A stretch of 16,579 bases of DNA, taken from positions 1 through 16,579 of the forward strand of contig JABANP010000807.1 in NCBI GenBank assembly GCA_013115135.1, read 5' to 3'. Shown piece by piece: positions 6,797-15,554 of the stretch (positions are counted from its first letter, which is position 1; every line of letters begins with the position of its first letter). The translations under genes were made by a program, and so were the position numbers. The DNA comes from Perkinsus olseni. Taxonomy: Eukaryota; Perkinsozoa; Perkinsida; Perkinsidae. A model generated the notes under the pieces. It was not told the origin of the DNA and did not search any database. It worked only from the letters and a program-made list of their open reading frames with translations.

Positions 6797-9700
6797 CTAC
6801 GATTTGTTCGTGGTCGAGCCAGCAGTAGTGGTCGTAGTATCCTCATCTGCTTCTACTTCAACCTCCTCCACTAACACTGCTTTGCCCGTGGCCCTGATCA
6901 AGAGAATTACCAAAAATCTCTTCAATCATCATCGTTCTTACTTCTCCGCAGGCTCGGTGTCTCCATCGCCCGTACGAGCCTTCTTGGCAGGGGGTGCTCC
7001 TTCCTCCTCTTCCCGTTCCATCTGCTCGTCATTCTCCTCAACATCTGCCTGCTCGGTTGAATTCGGCAAGTGCTCCACAGAAGGGTCCTGCTCGCGTTCC
7101 TCGAATAAACGCTTCCGCCGGGATCGAACCTGGGTCGTTCCATCATCAAACAGCAACACTAACGGCCTGCCCACCTCGGTGTCCAAGGCTTGGAAGAGCG
7201 AGGTTTTGAATATCCCTTCAGTGGTTTCATAGAAAGTCGGCATGGCCAAGCCTGAGCGCAAACACCGCCAACTCACTACTCTCACATCCCCCTTCTTTCA
7301 CCTTCATGGGCCTTTTCATATTCGTAAGCTTGCAAAACCATTTCAAACTTATCAATATCCTTGGCATAAATTGCCTGACAAAAATAAAAAACTCCCTCCG
7401 AGTTTCGATCCCACGGCCCTCCGCTGAATAATCAACCCCCCTAACCGCGCCACTATTCGAACAGTGAACCACAGCCCACCTCCTGCGTCACGCCAGCTTC
7501 AAATTCATTCCATAAATCTTCAATCTCCTGTGCGGTACCGCGACTCCCAGGGTCCTCGCGCAAGGAAGACAACATCCGCTTCAAACCCTGACCACACGAA
7601 TGCATACCAAAACCGATCCAGCGATCAATCGGTGAGCGACTCGAGCCAATCACACCGCCATTCCACAGCAATAAAAACACTCGACAACTCGACATCCGCA
7701 CTTTCCTAAAATGTTTGTCCATCACCCTTCCACCAGCTAAGTCAGACCTCCACCGATGTGCTCGGCTTCTTCGAGATGCTACCCGAGCTCAGAGAAAAGG
7801 TTTTTTCCAATCGCAAAATCGATCACGACGTGTGAGTTTATAGTCCAACGCCGGTAATACCGGCTCACGGGTCCAATCGCACCGTGCCGTAACTTTCTTG
7901 CACTTCCCATCTCTCCTGGGCTTCATGCAAGATTATCAGATGGTTCGTCTTGTTCCACGGGACCCAGCGCAAAAAATTTTCTTCCGGTCAAGAGCAACTT
8001 TCCATTGGCCGACCAACTTCATAATTCATTAATCGATCTCCCCCTCGCTCCCCGCCCCCCCCCCCCAAAAAATCTCTCCGGATCACCTCCCGCTCGAGTT
8101 GATGCTTCTCCTCCTTACTAACACCACAAAACGGTGTGATGTCCCCGGCTACGGCCTCGGCCAGATCATGGACCTGTCCACAAGGCACACCAGTAGAGAC
8201 GGTCTTCCAACGAGGTTGAACCAGGCACCAAACAGAATAAAAGATACTACACTGTTCTTCTACACCATGTCCAGACCTACTTAGTGAAACCCCAGAGCAA
8301 ATTAGTAAAACCCCCGAGCAATTTAGTCGGCACGCGAGATCGGCTTCCGGATCGTCCGGTACGATTCGTCCCTCCTCCTCCGGGGCTCCGGCCATGAGTT
8401 GCGGGAGGAGCGGTGGAACGGAGGCAAAACGAAGGCAGATTACCTCCTGCCGTGCTGTGGAAAGTTGCTCCAAAAAGGGGCTGATGCGGTTACTATGCAA
8501 CTTTGTATACGACGCTGCAATAACGCCCAAACATTTTACCCTCGTTGCTCAGCAACAACTGTGCAGGCATGCCAGTCGAAGCCTTAATTCGAGTGTGTAA
8601 GGATTAGACTTTAACCTGCGATCTGTAGGATGCCGAGTGCTTACTTCATGTAGGCTGACGATTGTGAGTCTTTCCGTACTTATTCGTGATTTCTTTGGGG
8701 CTCTACTGAATTGGTCTTTCATAAAACTAATTGCTTTGAGATTTTACTAATTTGGTCTGGAAATGGTGTAGCTTACCGGCAGACACGAAAGTCGTATTTT
8801 CAGCCACTGACACGACCAAAAGCTCAACTCCCCCCGGTTTGCTGCCCAAAATTTTCCCAGAAATTTTTAGAAATTTTTCTCATTCACATTATCGCTCACG
8901 CAGCCGCTCACAGTCTTCAAATGAGCATCCAGACGCCGCAAGAATTCCCCGAAACCGAATTATACCAAAATTTCATCAGAAATGTCGCAAGATATACCCA
9001 CGCAGTCACCAAGGACAAGACAATGATTCAGCCGTATACCGTTCAAAGAGGGCCAGATGCCTTCAACAGCATTGAAAGACTTTGCCGCAGAACCGAAAAA
9101 TTCCAAAACTTCCGGAAATTCCGCCGGAATTATTCCGGCATGAAAATTTTCGCTTGAGAACGCCGACTTCTGTATTCAATGCTACCGCCAGTTACACCTC
9201 CTTCCTTCGCCCGTGGCTTCCGACTTTCTCAATCCATTTCAACGACAAATTTCCGAATTTTACCATTTTGTTTTTTCCAGTCTTCTCTGTCCCTTCCCAA
9301 ATGCAACAGATTTTTTTCTTATCCCTTAACCCGAAAGTCTTCATTTTCGATCTTTTCCCACGCTCCCTACAGATCTTACCTCGCGAGAGACTGCATAACG
9401 ACAATGGAGGAAACGGAGCCTTTTTCCAGTCGAAAATTCCCATCATTTTCCAATTCTAGAACGCTTCCCCAAAATTCCTCACCACCCGATACTACCAAAG
9501 CCATCCTAATCGTCCTTTGCCGGTCGAAGTCTTTCTTATCCGCAGGAGTGAGCATGGCCATGACCGCGCACCGATGCATGTGGTCGCAGTCGGACTCGGG
9601 ATCGGGGACGCCGCTACGCACCCAGCCAGTTCGTCTGAAACAGAAAAAACTTTCTGACGGAAAGATGAAGAAGAGTGAAAAAAAGAGACATAAAGGACGA

Positions 9701-10020
9701 AAGAATACATTACTGAAATAGGAGACATTTCCTGCTGGCAAACGTACGAGCGTGAGTAAGAATTTCTAAAACACGGTATTGAATAAAACGCTGGAAGCCT
9801 GCAACCCGGTTTGGGAAGGCCAGATCCTGAGTGACTTCTCCTTATGCCTCAAACCACGATGTCCAAGCACGCATGAATCTCATCAACCCGCTTACCGCAA
9901 GGTCTTCAATTGCCCTATAAAGTGCATGAAGTCCACGATGCCCTCAGCGTTGATCGCGCTTTCGGAGGCTGCAGATGAAGAGGAAGTTGGACGAGAGAAG
10001 CGGGAAGTGATGGCTCCCAT
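6797..10020 (-). CDS. HDDC2: HDDC2-type 5'-deoxynucleotidase (HD domain), seven exons
   Basis: Exons: 9896-10020, 9496-9634, 8087-8173, 7480-7587, 7302-7374, 6942-7251, 6797-6893. All join in phase into 312 residues from ATG 10018-10020. The enzyme family removes phosphate from deoxynucleoside 5'-monophosphates using a divalent metal. Conserved landmarks are GQLK before RRTGWV (42-47), PESDCDHMHR with metal ligand H60, RMAL-VHDLAE with H90-D91, GDITP (98-102), SKEEKH, the ELW-like helix EIEDLWNEFE, and the final ligand D161 in AKDIDKFEMVLQAYEYE. FYETTEG (184-190) marks the usual end of the fold. Typical members have about 200 residues; this one adds about 110, with RSRRKR (220-225), a glutamate-rich stretch and PPAKKAR, suggesting nuclear targeting. 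Introns are 261, 1322, 499, 105, 50 and 48 nt. An ATTAAA poly(A)-like signal lies near 6710-6715. Confidence 0.95.
7118..7176 (-). repeat. tRNA/SINE-like A and B boxes inside HDDC2 exon 6
   Basis: On the minus strand, GGTTCGATCCC (7122-7132) fits the RNA polymerase III B box. An A-box-like TGGGCAGGCCGTTAG starts about 42 bases upstream, the spacing found in tRNAs. The following CGGCGG matches that after the B box at 12714. There is no full tRNA fold: the acceptor arms do not pair. The stretch is coding, for the lineage-specific tail including RSRRKR. It may be an exonised SINE or a chance match; the A box is poor. Confidence 0.4.
7394..7456 (-). repeat. tRNA-derived SINE-like sequence filling HDDC2 intron 4
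   Basis: The minus strand has an A box TGGCGCGGTTAGG (7440-7452) and a B box GGATCGAAACTC (7400-7411) about 41 bases apart. It is followed by CGGAGGG and then the T-rich acceptor tract. It makes up most of a 105-nt intron (7375-7479). The block GGGCCGTGGGATCGAAACTC resembles AGGCCGCGGGTTCTAATCTC at 12706-12725. The tRNA arms do not fold, so it is not a functional tRNA. Confidence 0.6.
8055..8072 (+). repeat. C12-A6 homopolymer run in HDDC2 intron 3
   Basis: Twelve C followed by six A. In the sense (minus) orientation it is T6-G12, starting about 14 bases after the GTGATC donor. G runs just inside introns often act as splicing enhancers, which may help this weak donor. It is also prone to sequencing error. 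Confidence 0.85.
8260..8771. mobile_element. MITE-like non-autonomous element inside HDDC2 intron 2
   Basis: The left end reads CTACACCATGTCCAGACC and the right end, inverted, CTACACCATTTCCAGACC. Similarity continues for roughly 60 bases. CTT flanks both sides (8257-8259 and 8772-8774), consistent with a 3-bp target duplication. Each arm carries tandem units of about 20 bases resembling ATTAGTAAAACCCCMGAGCA, as subterminal repeats. There is no transposase frame. The superfamily is uncertain: 3-bp duplications occur in Harbinger and CACTA types, but the termini do not match either closely. Arm divergence suggests it is older than the element at 3153. It explains over a third of this unusually long intron. 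Confidence 0.7.
8775..9495. other. Remainder of HDDC2 intron 2
   Basis: No exon, RNA gene or further terminal repeat was identified. Several frames remain open because the sequence is skewed, with AAATTTTT and CCGGAATT-rich patches, but none has flanking splice sites that fit the gene. Confidence 0.5.
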
Positions 10021-10732
10021 AGTGAAGCAAAGTCCTGAGGGAAAATCGGCTGCCTCAAATCCTTACACTGCTTAGAAAAATGATAGGGGCCGGACTCGAC
10101 GAGATCCGGCGTGATATTGGGGAAAAGTAAGTGAGAGCAAGAAAGCAAGATTTTCGTTTGCCTGACGCACTCCCAATTACATCAAATCCGGCTGAATTAT
10201 CCACTTGCTCTAAGTTTTTCCAAATCAATAGAGGTGCGCAATAGACATGTCTTGAAGTACAAGAGCGTTCGCCAGTTTCATTTTTACGTGCAAAAGACGG
10301 GCCTGAGATTCCCGGGAAGCACAACTGGGATATAACCGTGACTCGTTTTAAAGCGTACATCAGATTAGGTGCTTGATAGAGGGTCTATCCTGGATTTTAG
10401 GAACTCTCGCAGGTTTTAATTTTACATTAGAAACTATCCTGAGAGCTCGGGACTCGCGGGAAGTTTATCGAGCGCCTGGGATATGGCCAAGTCTCAGTTT
10501 GCAGTGAAGGGAGTGTTCAACAGGCTGACTCTCCCGAGTTTCAGGAGCGCCCGATGGTTTTAATTTAACCTGTGAAAGTCGGTATTGCTACACCAGAGAG
10601 GTCTGCCTTGTTTCACGCTGGTTTCATGTGGAATGTTGACGAAGTTCGGGAAATGTGGTATGGATGATTCTTTTCGGATCGCATCATACGCGTACGATGG
10701 TATGAACCGATTCCTCAGCTTCTTCGCCAAAG
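10021..10732. promoter_or_regulatory. Divergent upstream region shared by HDDC2 and NOL12
   Basis: These 712 bp separate the two start codons, which point away from each other, so promoters for both genes should lie here. No canonical TATA box stands out near either start. A short plus-strand ATG segment (10080-10126) ends at a consensus GTAAGTGAG donor. It does not fit the NOL12 phase and may be an untranslated leader exon or an upstream ORF. A motif copy lies at 10648-10662. Confidence 0.5.
10648..10662 (+). repeat. Dispersed motif, copy C, upstream of NOL12
   Basis: GGGAAATGTGGTATG, identical over 15 bases to the introns of the 1036-2925 gene, here 71 bp before the NOL12 start codon and again in the sense orientation of the nearby gene. 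Confidence 0.65.
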
Positions 10733-11836
10733 ATGCCCTTTAAACCCTCGTCCACTCGGCTGCACAAAGACAAGCACAATCAGCAGAAGGGGTTGGTCAT
10801 CAATTTTGATGTGAAATCGAGGGTAGTGTCACTGGGATGGTCGATGATATTAAATTGTTCGTACTCTATGCTTCATGATTTCGGAATGTTATGGTATTGA
10901 AGTCTCGTAATAATTGGATTTTATTTTTTCATACCACTGCATTCGATAATCTTAATTTATTAGCCTCAGTGTTGTTATTGTCAACGCGGCCCGGGAGGCG
11001 TTCTCTTTTTTGGAAATGAAAAGTCCTTCAGTCTTGAATTAATGTCATCTTTTCGTTCAGTATCGCTCTCGGGCGAGCCACAGAATCTCCCTGTCGTCTA
11101 TACTCACCCTTGCGCCATTTCGGTCGCCCTTCCCTCAAATTTCTGAACTGTTGTAATGGCCGCGTCAAGAATATCACAACCGCCGATATTTAAAATATTT
11201 TTTCTTATTTTTGAGGAGCATATGGTATTCTTCAGTCAACTTACTTGAGAGGGTTCCAAAAGCGAAAACAGCAGCGACGTGAGAAAGCAGAGGAAAAGCA
11301 GAAGAAAAAAGCGGCGGAGGAGAGGGTGGCCGAACGGAAGGAAATGCGTGATGAGGTAGTAGTCGGGTTGCCGAAAATAAGGATATCAAATCTTGATTTC
11401 TCGTTAATGGTTTCCCATTTATTAGGAAAAATCTTCAACTTTTTGACAAAAATTTTCTTGCGATGGTTGACCTACGTGATGTTGGAGAAGAAACAACTTA
11501 GATTGTTCCGCGTTTCCTTCAGCACACTCTCGCGTGAACCGTATAATCTACCATGGCAGACGAGTATAATTTAGTTTCCACTCGAAAAGCGCACTTTCGT
11601 GTGGATAGGAAGTATTCTTTTCGCAGGTTCACAACCGGTGGGCTCGCGCCGTGAAAGATATGGCCGAGGCGTTCGGAGACTCTGAGGAGTCCGAACTGCT
11701 CCATCTTCCTGCGCAAGAGAAAAGCCAAGGAATGACCGCAGCGGGCGAGTCTGAGGAAACTGTCTTTGAGAATGAGGGCGATGGTGATCGATTTGGGGGT
11801 AATAAGAAACCTGGGTTGGTGTTTCGAGGTTTCTAA
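10733..11836 (+). CDS. NOL12: NOL12/RRP17-like nucleolar pre-rRNA processing protein
   Basis: Three plus-strand exons join in phase 0: 10733-10822, 11236-11355 and 11627-11836 (TAA at 11834-11836), giving 139 residues. Introns are 413 and 271 nt, with donors AGG|GTAGTG and GAG|GTAGTA and acceptors ATTCTTCAG and TTTTCGCAG. The family signature is the block VINFD-VKSR-STYLRGFQKRKQQRR (residues 22-45), followed by a long Lys/Glu/Arg helix to about 70. In known members this reads YLTGFHKRK, so L-R-G-F-Q here is a conservative variant. NOL12/RRP17 acts in the nucleolus on ribosomal RNA maturation and has exonuclease activity in yeast. The C-terminus is acidic (GDSEESELL) and ends GLVFRGF. The protein is shorter than the roughly 210-235 residues of human and yeast members. 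An AATAAA lies at 12076-12081. The start ATG is the only one in frame before the signature. Confidence 0.9.
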
Positions 11837-12523
11837 ACTGCGCTGTTGTGAATCGGCGAACATCGGCCGAATCATCGGGCCATGGAGGGCGCGAAGGCTG
11901 AAGAATGGTGATTGCTTCGGGCCTAGCAGAAGAATTTTCAACGGCAGAAAATTGCAGCTGTTGTGAGTTTTTGTTGTGTAAAATTTACCCACAAGACCGA
12001 GTGTAATCCGCCGGATTGAATCGGACTAGACTGATCTTGGAGAGACTAATTTCGATCAATCGTCGACAGTGAGATAATAAATCTCTCGAGTCTCACCGTA
12101 GACAATATCACAATACATGGCTTGGCCTTTGGAACGCTGATCTTGCGTGTGCCTGCGACGATTATAGTTGAAAAGTGGGGTATGCGCGGTGAGATGCCTC
12201 CGTGCGCCCTGAGGTGTACTATTGTGTTTGCAGATTTTCTCCCGCTGAGTAAAGTCTGAGATGAGTTTCGGTTTTGAGTTTTCTCCGAGTCATAGGTAGT
12301 TACAAACTCCTTCTGGTGTCATCTGAGGAAGCGAGTAGTGATTGGGTTATTGGCGTGGCAAAAGTTGAGAATCGTCACGACGCTCGAAGTACTTACCGGT
12401 CCTCTGAACTGCTAGTGTGATTGAGTATAGACTATCGGATGAATCAAAAATGAGTGGCATGAAATCGTCAGTCGATAAGCCGGCTTCGCTCCGCTGTGAA
12501 TTCGTGCCGGTTTGTTAGGTGTG
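11837..12523. other. Intergenic region between NOL12 and the small lysine-rich gene
   Basis: No coding exon identified. Holds a possible NOL12 poly(A) signal (AATAAA, 12076-12081) and a small stem around 12069-12096 (GTGAGA...TCTCAC). A short ATG frame at about 12450-12517 (MSGMKSSVDKPASL) ends just before the next gene and could be its leader. Confidence 0.5.
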
Positions 12524-12897
12524 ATGGTTACAACATCCACCTCACTGTTCGATGATGATGCTGATGCTGTTGATGCTCGAATTGCCGAGTTGAGACAGGA
12601 GGTGGCTAAGGATGGTCAAGAAAATGTGCAACAGCAGAAGAAGATCATCCCGAAGTAGTACTGTGAAGATTGGCCTAGCGGGAGGGCAGGTGGTTGCACA
12701 TGATTAGGCCGCGGGTTCTAATCTCGGCGGCATCGTGAATTCTGTGTTTTGGAGAAAAATCAATTTTGTTGCTCTTTAGACGTAAAACTGGCGCGGGCAA
12801 AAAGTTTGGTACGAGCAAGAGGATCGACAAGACCCTCGGAAAGAAGAAAACTGTACATAAGAAAGGCGTCAAAGCGAAGAGCAAAAAGAAGCATTAA
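12524..12897 (+). CDS. Small lysine-rich, probably nuclear or nucleolar protein (82 aa)
   Basis: Two exons: 12524-12654 and 12780-12897 (TAA 12895-12897). The 125-nt intron has donor CCGAA|GTAGTA and a T-rich acceptor ending GCTCTTTAG; the split lysine codon restores phase. Residues 8-30 form an acidic then helical segment, LFDDDADAVDARIAELRQEV. Residues 38-82 are strongly basic, with KTGAGKKFGTSKR and a final KAKSKKKH. That layout is common in small ribosome-assembly or nucleolar proteins, but I do not recognise the family and name no function. The start is the ATG nearest the acidic block; an upstream exon joined at an AG near 12518 is also possible. Without splicing the first frame stops at the intron, so the splice is needed. 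Confidence 0.75.
12671..12735 (+). repeat. tRNA-derived SINE-like sequence in the intron of the small gene
   Basis: A box TGGCCTAGCGGG (12671-12682) and B box GGTTCTAATCTC (12714-12725), 43 bases apart as in tRNAs, followed by GGCGGCATCG. It occupies about half of the 125-nt intron, in sense orientation. Its B-box neighbourhood resembles that in HDDC2 intron 4. The arms do not form a complete tRNA cloverleaf, so a SINE remnant or pseudo-tRNA is likelier than a working tRNA gene. Confidence 0.65.
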
Positions 12898-13003
12898 CGT
12901 CCACATTAAGTTTACTACGTTTCACGTCACTTGGCCATTGTTTTATCGAGTTTGCCAGTCATTTGAGCATCTTGCGGGATCTTGCGGGGAACGCGAAAGA
13001 TAG

Positions 13004-13315
13004 GACACAGAGCATGTTGGTGGGCGACGCCCGCTGGGCGTTAAGCCAGTTAAGTTAAATCTGACCTTCTTAGCCACTCCCGAGCTACCATATCAAAAAC
13101 GGTATGAGCTCAGTTGGCGAACGAGTCGCCGTCGGGCCCGCCGGGCTTTGGATACCCTGGTGGCTGCCCGCAAAACGGTGCGAGTTGATGAGGCTGAGTT
13201 TAAGGTGTTTTGGATTGTTCGCGCATCGCAGACGGAACCGAGCTCGACGGGCGGGTTTTGTGTGGCACAGGCTGTGCCGCGCAGCAAGATTCCCCCTGCA
13301 AACTCACAAAGATAA
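13004..13315 (+). CDS. Exon-like open frame without a start, unknown product
   Basis: The frame is open for 103 codons before a TAA at 13313-13315, with no in-frame ATG. A good acceptor (CTGACCTTCTTAG) would start an exon at 13074. The product is basic and helical, with SWRTSRRRARRALDTLVAARK followed by VDEAEFKVFWIVRASQ. No upstream exon was found that joins it, and the strand opposite is also partly open. Treat as a possible exon or decayed gene piece. Confidence 0.3.
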   Translation, partial: DTEHVGGRRPLGVKPVKLNLTFLATPELPYQKRYELSWRTSRRRARRALDTLVAARKTVRVDEAEFKVFWIVRASQTEPSSTGGFCVAQAVPRSKIPPANSQR

Positions 13316-14269
13316 GTTTGTCTTCCGTAGCATGCGGGACGGCTGAGAGTCGAAAGACATATTCTCACCGCGAAGTTGTGGACGGAGAACTCGGCACATG
13401 CTCACTGTAGATATAAGAAGCTTGAGAAAAGATCTTGGCGTGATACTTGCGAGTATCGAGACGGACTGTTAAGGGAGTTATAGGAGCACTAACGATAGTA
13501 GGACCAGTCCGCGAGTGACGAACACGATCGGCCGGAAAGAGCAAATATATGAAAAGGGGCAACTACGAGAATAGCTTACTCGTAAAGATCGATAAACTTC
13601 GTATGCGTACGCATATACATTGGCGCACCGAACCTGGACGACTCTGCTAACAACTCTAACACGGAGAGCCCTTGCGAAGGTTGTGGCATCTCATGACCAG
13701 ATAACAAGAGCGCAATAATTAGGCAACTCTCATCAATAGTCGGAGACATGGAGGAAAATGTTCGGCGATCTTCTTAGATTCTGATTCGTCTGACGAACTT
13801 CGTCAACCTTTATCGGTTGTGATTGATTCTATACTCATCTCCCAGTAGATATCACGCTGCGAACGTCGGGAAGAATACTCAAGAAGGTCCACTTTTCACT
13901 TGTGACATGCAATAGGTAGTAAAGAAGGTAGTATCTGTCCGGGACTACTGGACGAGAGGGGCAATGCATGCAAACATAAAAAGACGGTCTCTAGGAATGA
14001 GAGCAGCGACAGCGTCTTTAGTTAATACGGTGCAAGTTGGTTGCTGAGAGACAGATAGTTGCGGCCAAAGGATTCCTCCTCATGTATCTGTTACTCATCT
14101 TGGTGGCCTCCCAGAGGAGGTGTAGTACAAGTTCTCGTAAGCTCGACACTGAAGTGGAACGTCACGCGGTGTCACACCAGAAGCTTCGCGTCCTTGCTGA
14201 GAGTCCACACGTGTAAGGATTCTCTTTCAGAGTGCTGAGAAGTCACAAGCCTTGATTCCAACTATTCCA
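13316..14269. other. No gene found
   Basis: Stops are frequent in all frames. A minus-strand frame at 13365-13562 starts at TTG and has no supporting splice sites. No RNA gene, terminal repeat or array was seen. Confidence 0.5.
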
Positions 14270-14967
14270 TTAAGAACAGATCATTTGAATTTCACAGGAG
14301 CGAATACACATTCGCAGAGAACCGCCATCGACGTTGCCATAGCGTGGACCTGAAATTACTCCGCAATCAGTAAATCGATGAAAGCCAACGCACGATGATC
14401 CTGGACGCTTGATAAGCTTTTGAAGCCACCTATCGTACGTACGAGCACCGGTTTTTCTCTTCTCACGAAGGCGCGAGATATGGGTGATGCTCCTCGCTTG
14501 CCAATTTACCTTGGATGTCTTCGTCAGTGACGGCAAGAAAGAAGGAGTGAGGCGCAGGATCGCCACTTTCGCCGGAGTTGGCTACATCTTGCATGATGGC
14601 TTGCTTGGCTGTCTCCCAGCTTCTCGTTGAAATCGGCAATCATGTCAAATACAGTTAGGGGAATCACGTCCTACCAGCGTCGCTGATCCAGCCATGCCCC
14701 TGGGCCAGGGTCCCTGGCACTAGCCAAAGTTCTTAACCTCACATTAGTTCCGTTGTGCCCTCTCCCTTTGGCCTGAAACTCCTCAAACATCGGCAGCATC
14801 TTGTAGTTCCAATCGGTGACACACTCTTGAGTCAAGAGCCAAGAGGTTAAGAGTCTTGACCACACGATTCCTGCAGCTGGTGCTGCACGCTCACTGAACT
14901 CGGGTAGGTGGTAACCCCAGATTAGAGATGCGGCCACTAAAGAGAGGAAAAGATTAATAGCAATCAT
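14270..14967 (-). CDS. Candidate secreted small protein, three exons (about 160 aa)
   Basis: Exons 14675-14967, 14510-14619 and 14270-14349 (stop 14270-14272) join in phase. The start ATG (14965-14967) opens a clear signal peptide, MIAINLFLSLVAASLIWG, then YHLPEFSE. The middle has TAKQAIMQDVANSGE and HSFFLAVTDEDIQ. The end is cysteine-bearing (RMCIRSCEIQMICS). The last intron (160 nt) is well supported: donor CAAG|GTAAAT and acceptor TGCGGAGTAATTTCAG after a branch-like TTACTGAT. The first intron (55 nt, donor CTG|GTAGGA) has a poor acceptor, AACGAGAAG. If that intron is false, the frame hits TAG and then needs a frameshift, since DVIPLTVFDMIADFNEKLGDS continues in the first frame; the locus would then be a pseudogene. 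No family recognised. Confidence 0.5.
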
Positions 14968-15286
14968 TCTCAATGAGAATTTCTCATATGAACTCGGAAA
15001 ACCCTGAGATAGGAATCACAGTTCTCTTAGGTGAAGAGCTAAACTCGGACAGAAATGTTCATCGGGACTACAATCGCGCTCGATCGAAGATGAATGAATG
15101 GGAGAATGAAACCCTTGCATGTTCGGACCGGCGATGTTGCTCAGAGTCCGGTGTGTCCCTATGCCAGAGTAGGCCATCGGAATTCTGATCGGAAATCTCT
15201 GAGCAACTCGATGGGCAACGGAGCCTCCAACCTGAGACCTAGGTCAACTTTACAGGAACCTCAGTGCATGCGAAAATGGCGTTTGT
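14968..15286. other. No gene found; short inverted repeats
   Basis: Contains GTTGCTCAGAG (about 15136-15146) and its complement CTCTGAGCAAC (about 15198-15208), and a small stem at ATTCTCAATGAGAAT near 14966-14980. Plus-strand frames here lack splice support. Confidence 0.4.
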
Positions 15287-15538
15287 TTATGAGGATGCGA
15301 TGCTTAGGTGATGACTGAGAGCCTGAAATCATCCTGCGTGTTCAACCTGGAGGGATACGTGTACGACTCACTCACCGTTTTCGAGTCTCCATAGAGTATC
15401 TGTAACATCTTTCCCTCATCCAGCTGTGAAGGACGACCACATCCATACGCATAAAAGCAAAGCCTAGAAATCATGAAGATCGAGTTTCTGAGAGAACTGC
15501 TGAGTTGAGAGTTGTCATAAACGGGATCACGTGACATA
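15287..15538 (-). CDS. Candidate small minus-strand gene of the divergent pair
   Basis: The two 3' exons are best supported. One ends at 15376 with a consensus donor, ACG|GTGAGTGAG. It joins across a 53-nt intron (15323-15375, acceptor GATGATTTCAG) to 15287-15322, which ends SHHLSIASS and TAA. The frame upstream is open through an ATG near 15536-15538 (MSRDPVYDN) and beyond; an alternative acceptor at 15424 (CCTTCACAG) would shorten the exon to 15376-15423. Upstream of the ATG the same frame encodes YLRVEHARYEIGQ, closely like the plus-strand candidate at 15562. Function unknown. Confidence 0.35.
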
Positions 15539-15554
15539 ACCTGACCTATTTCGT

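Noticed and set aside
7118..7176. Functional tRNA gene on the minus strand
   Set aside because: The A and B boxes are at the right spacing but the acceptor arms do not pair and the segment is coding in HDDC2.
7988..8530. 180-codon minus-strand frame as a complete protein
   Set aside because: Only 8087-8173 fits HDDC2. The rest covers the poly-G intron start and part of the MITE-like element, and no ATG supports it.
8711..9157. 148-codon plus-strand open frame
   Set aside because: It starts inside the MITE-like element and lies in HDDC2 intron 2. Composition is skewed, there are no flanking splice signals and no recognisable protein.
9179..9721. 180-codon plus-strand open frame
   Set aside because: Antisense shadow of HDDC2 exon 2 and its pyrimidine-rich flanking introns.
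9376..9741. 121-codon minus-strand frame read as one unspliced gene
   Set aside because: Only 9496-9634 is coding (HDDC2 exon 2). The flanks are introns with clear GT and T-rich AG signals.
1821..12101. 14-bp inverted match CTACGGTGAGACTC (1821-1834 and 12088-12101)
   Set aside because: About one such match is expected by chance in a window this long, and similarity does not extend.
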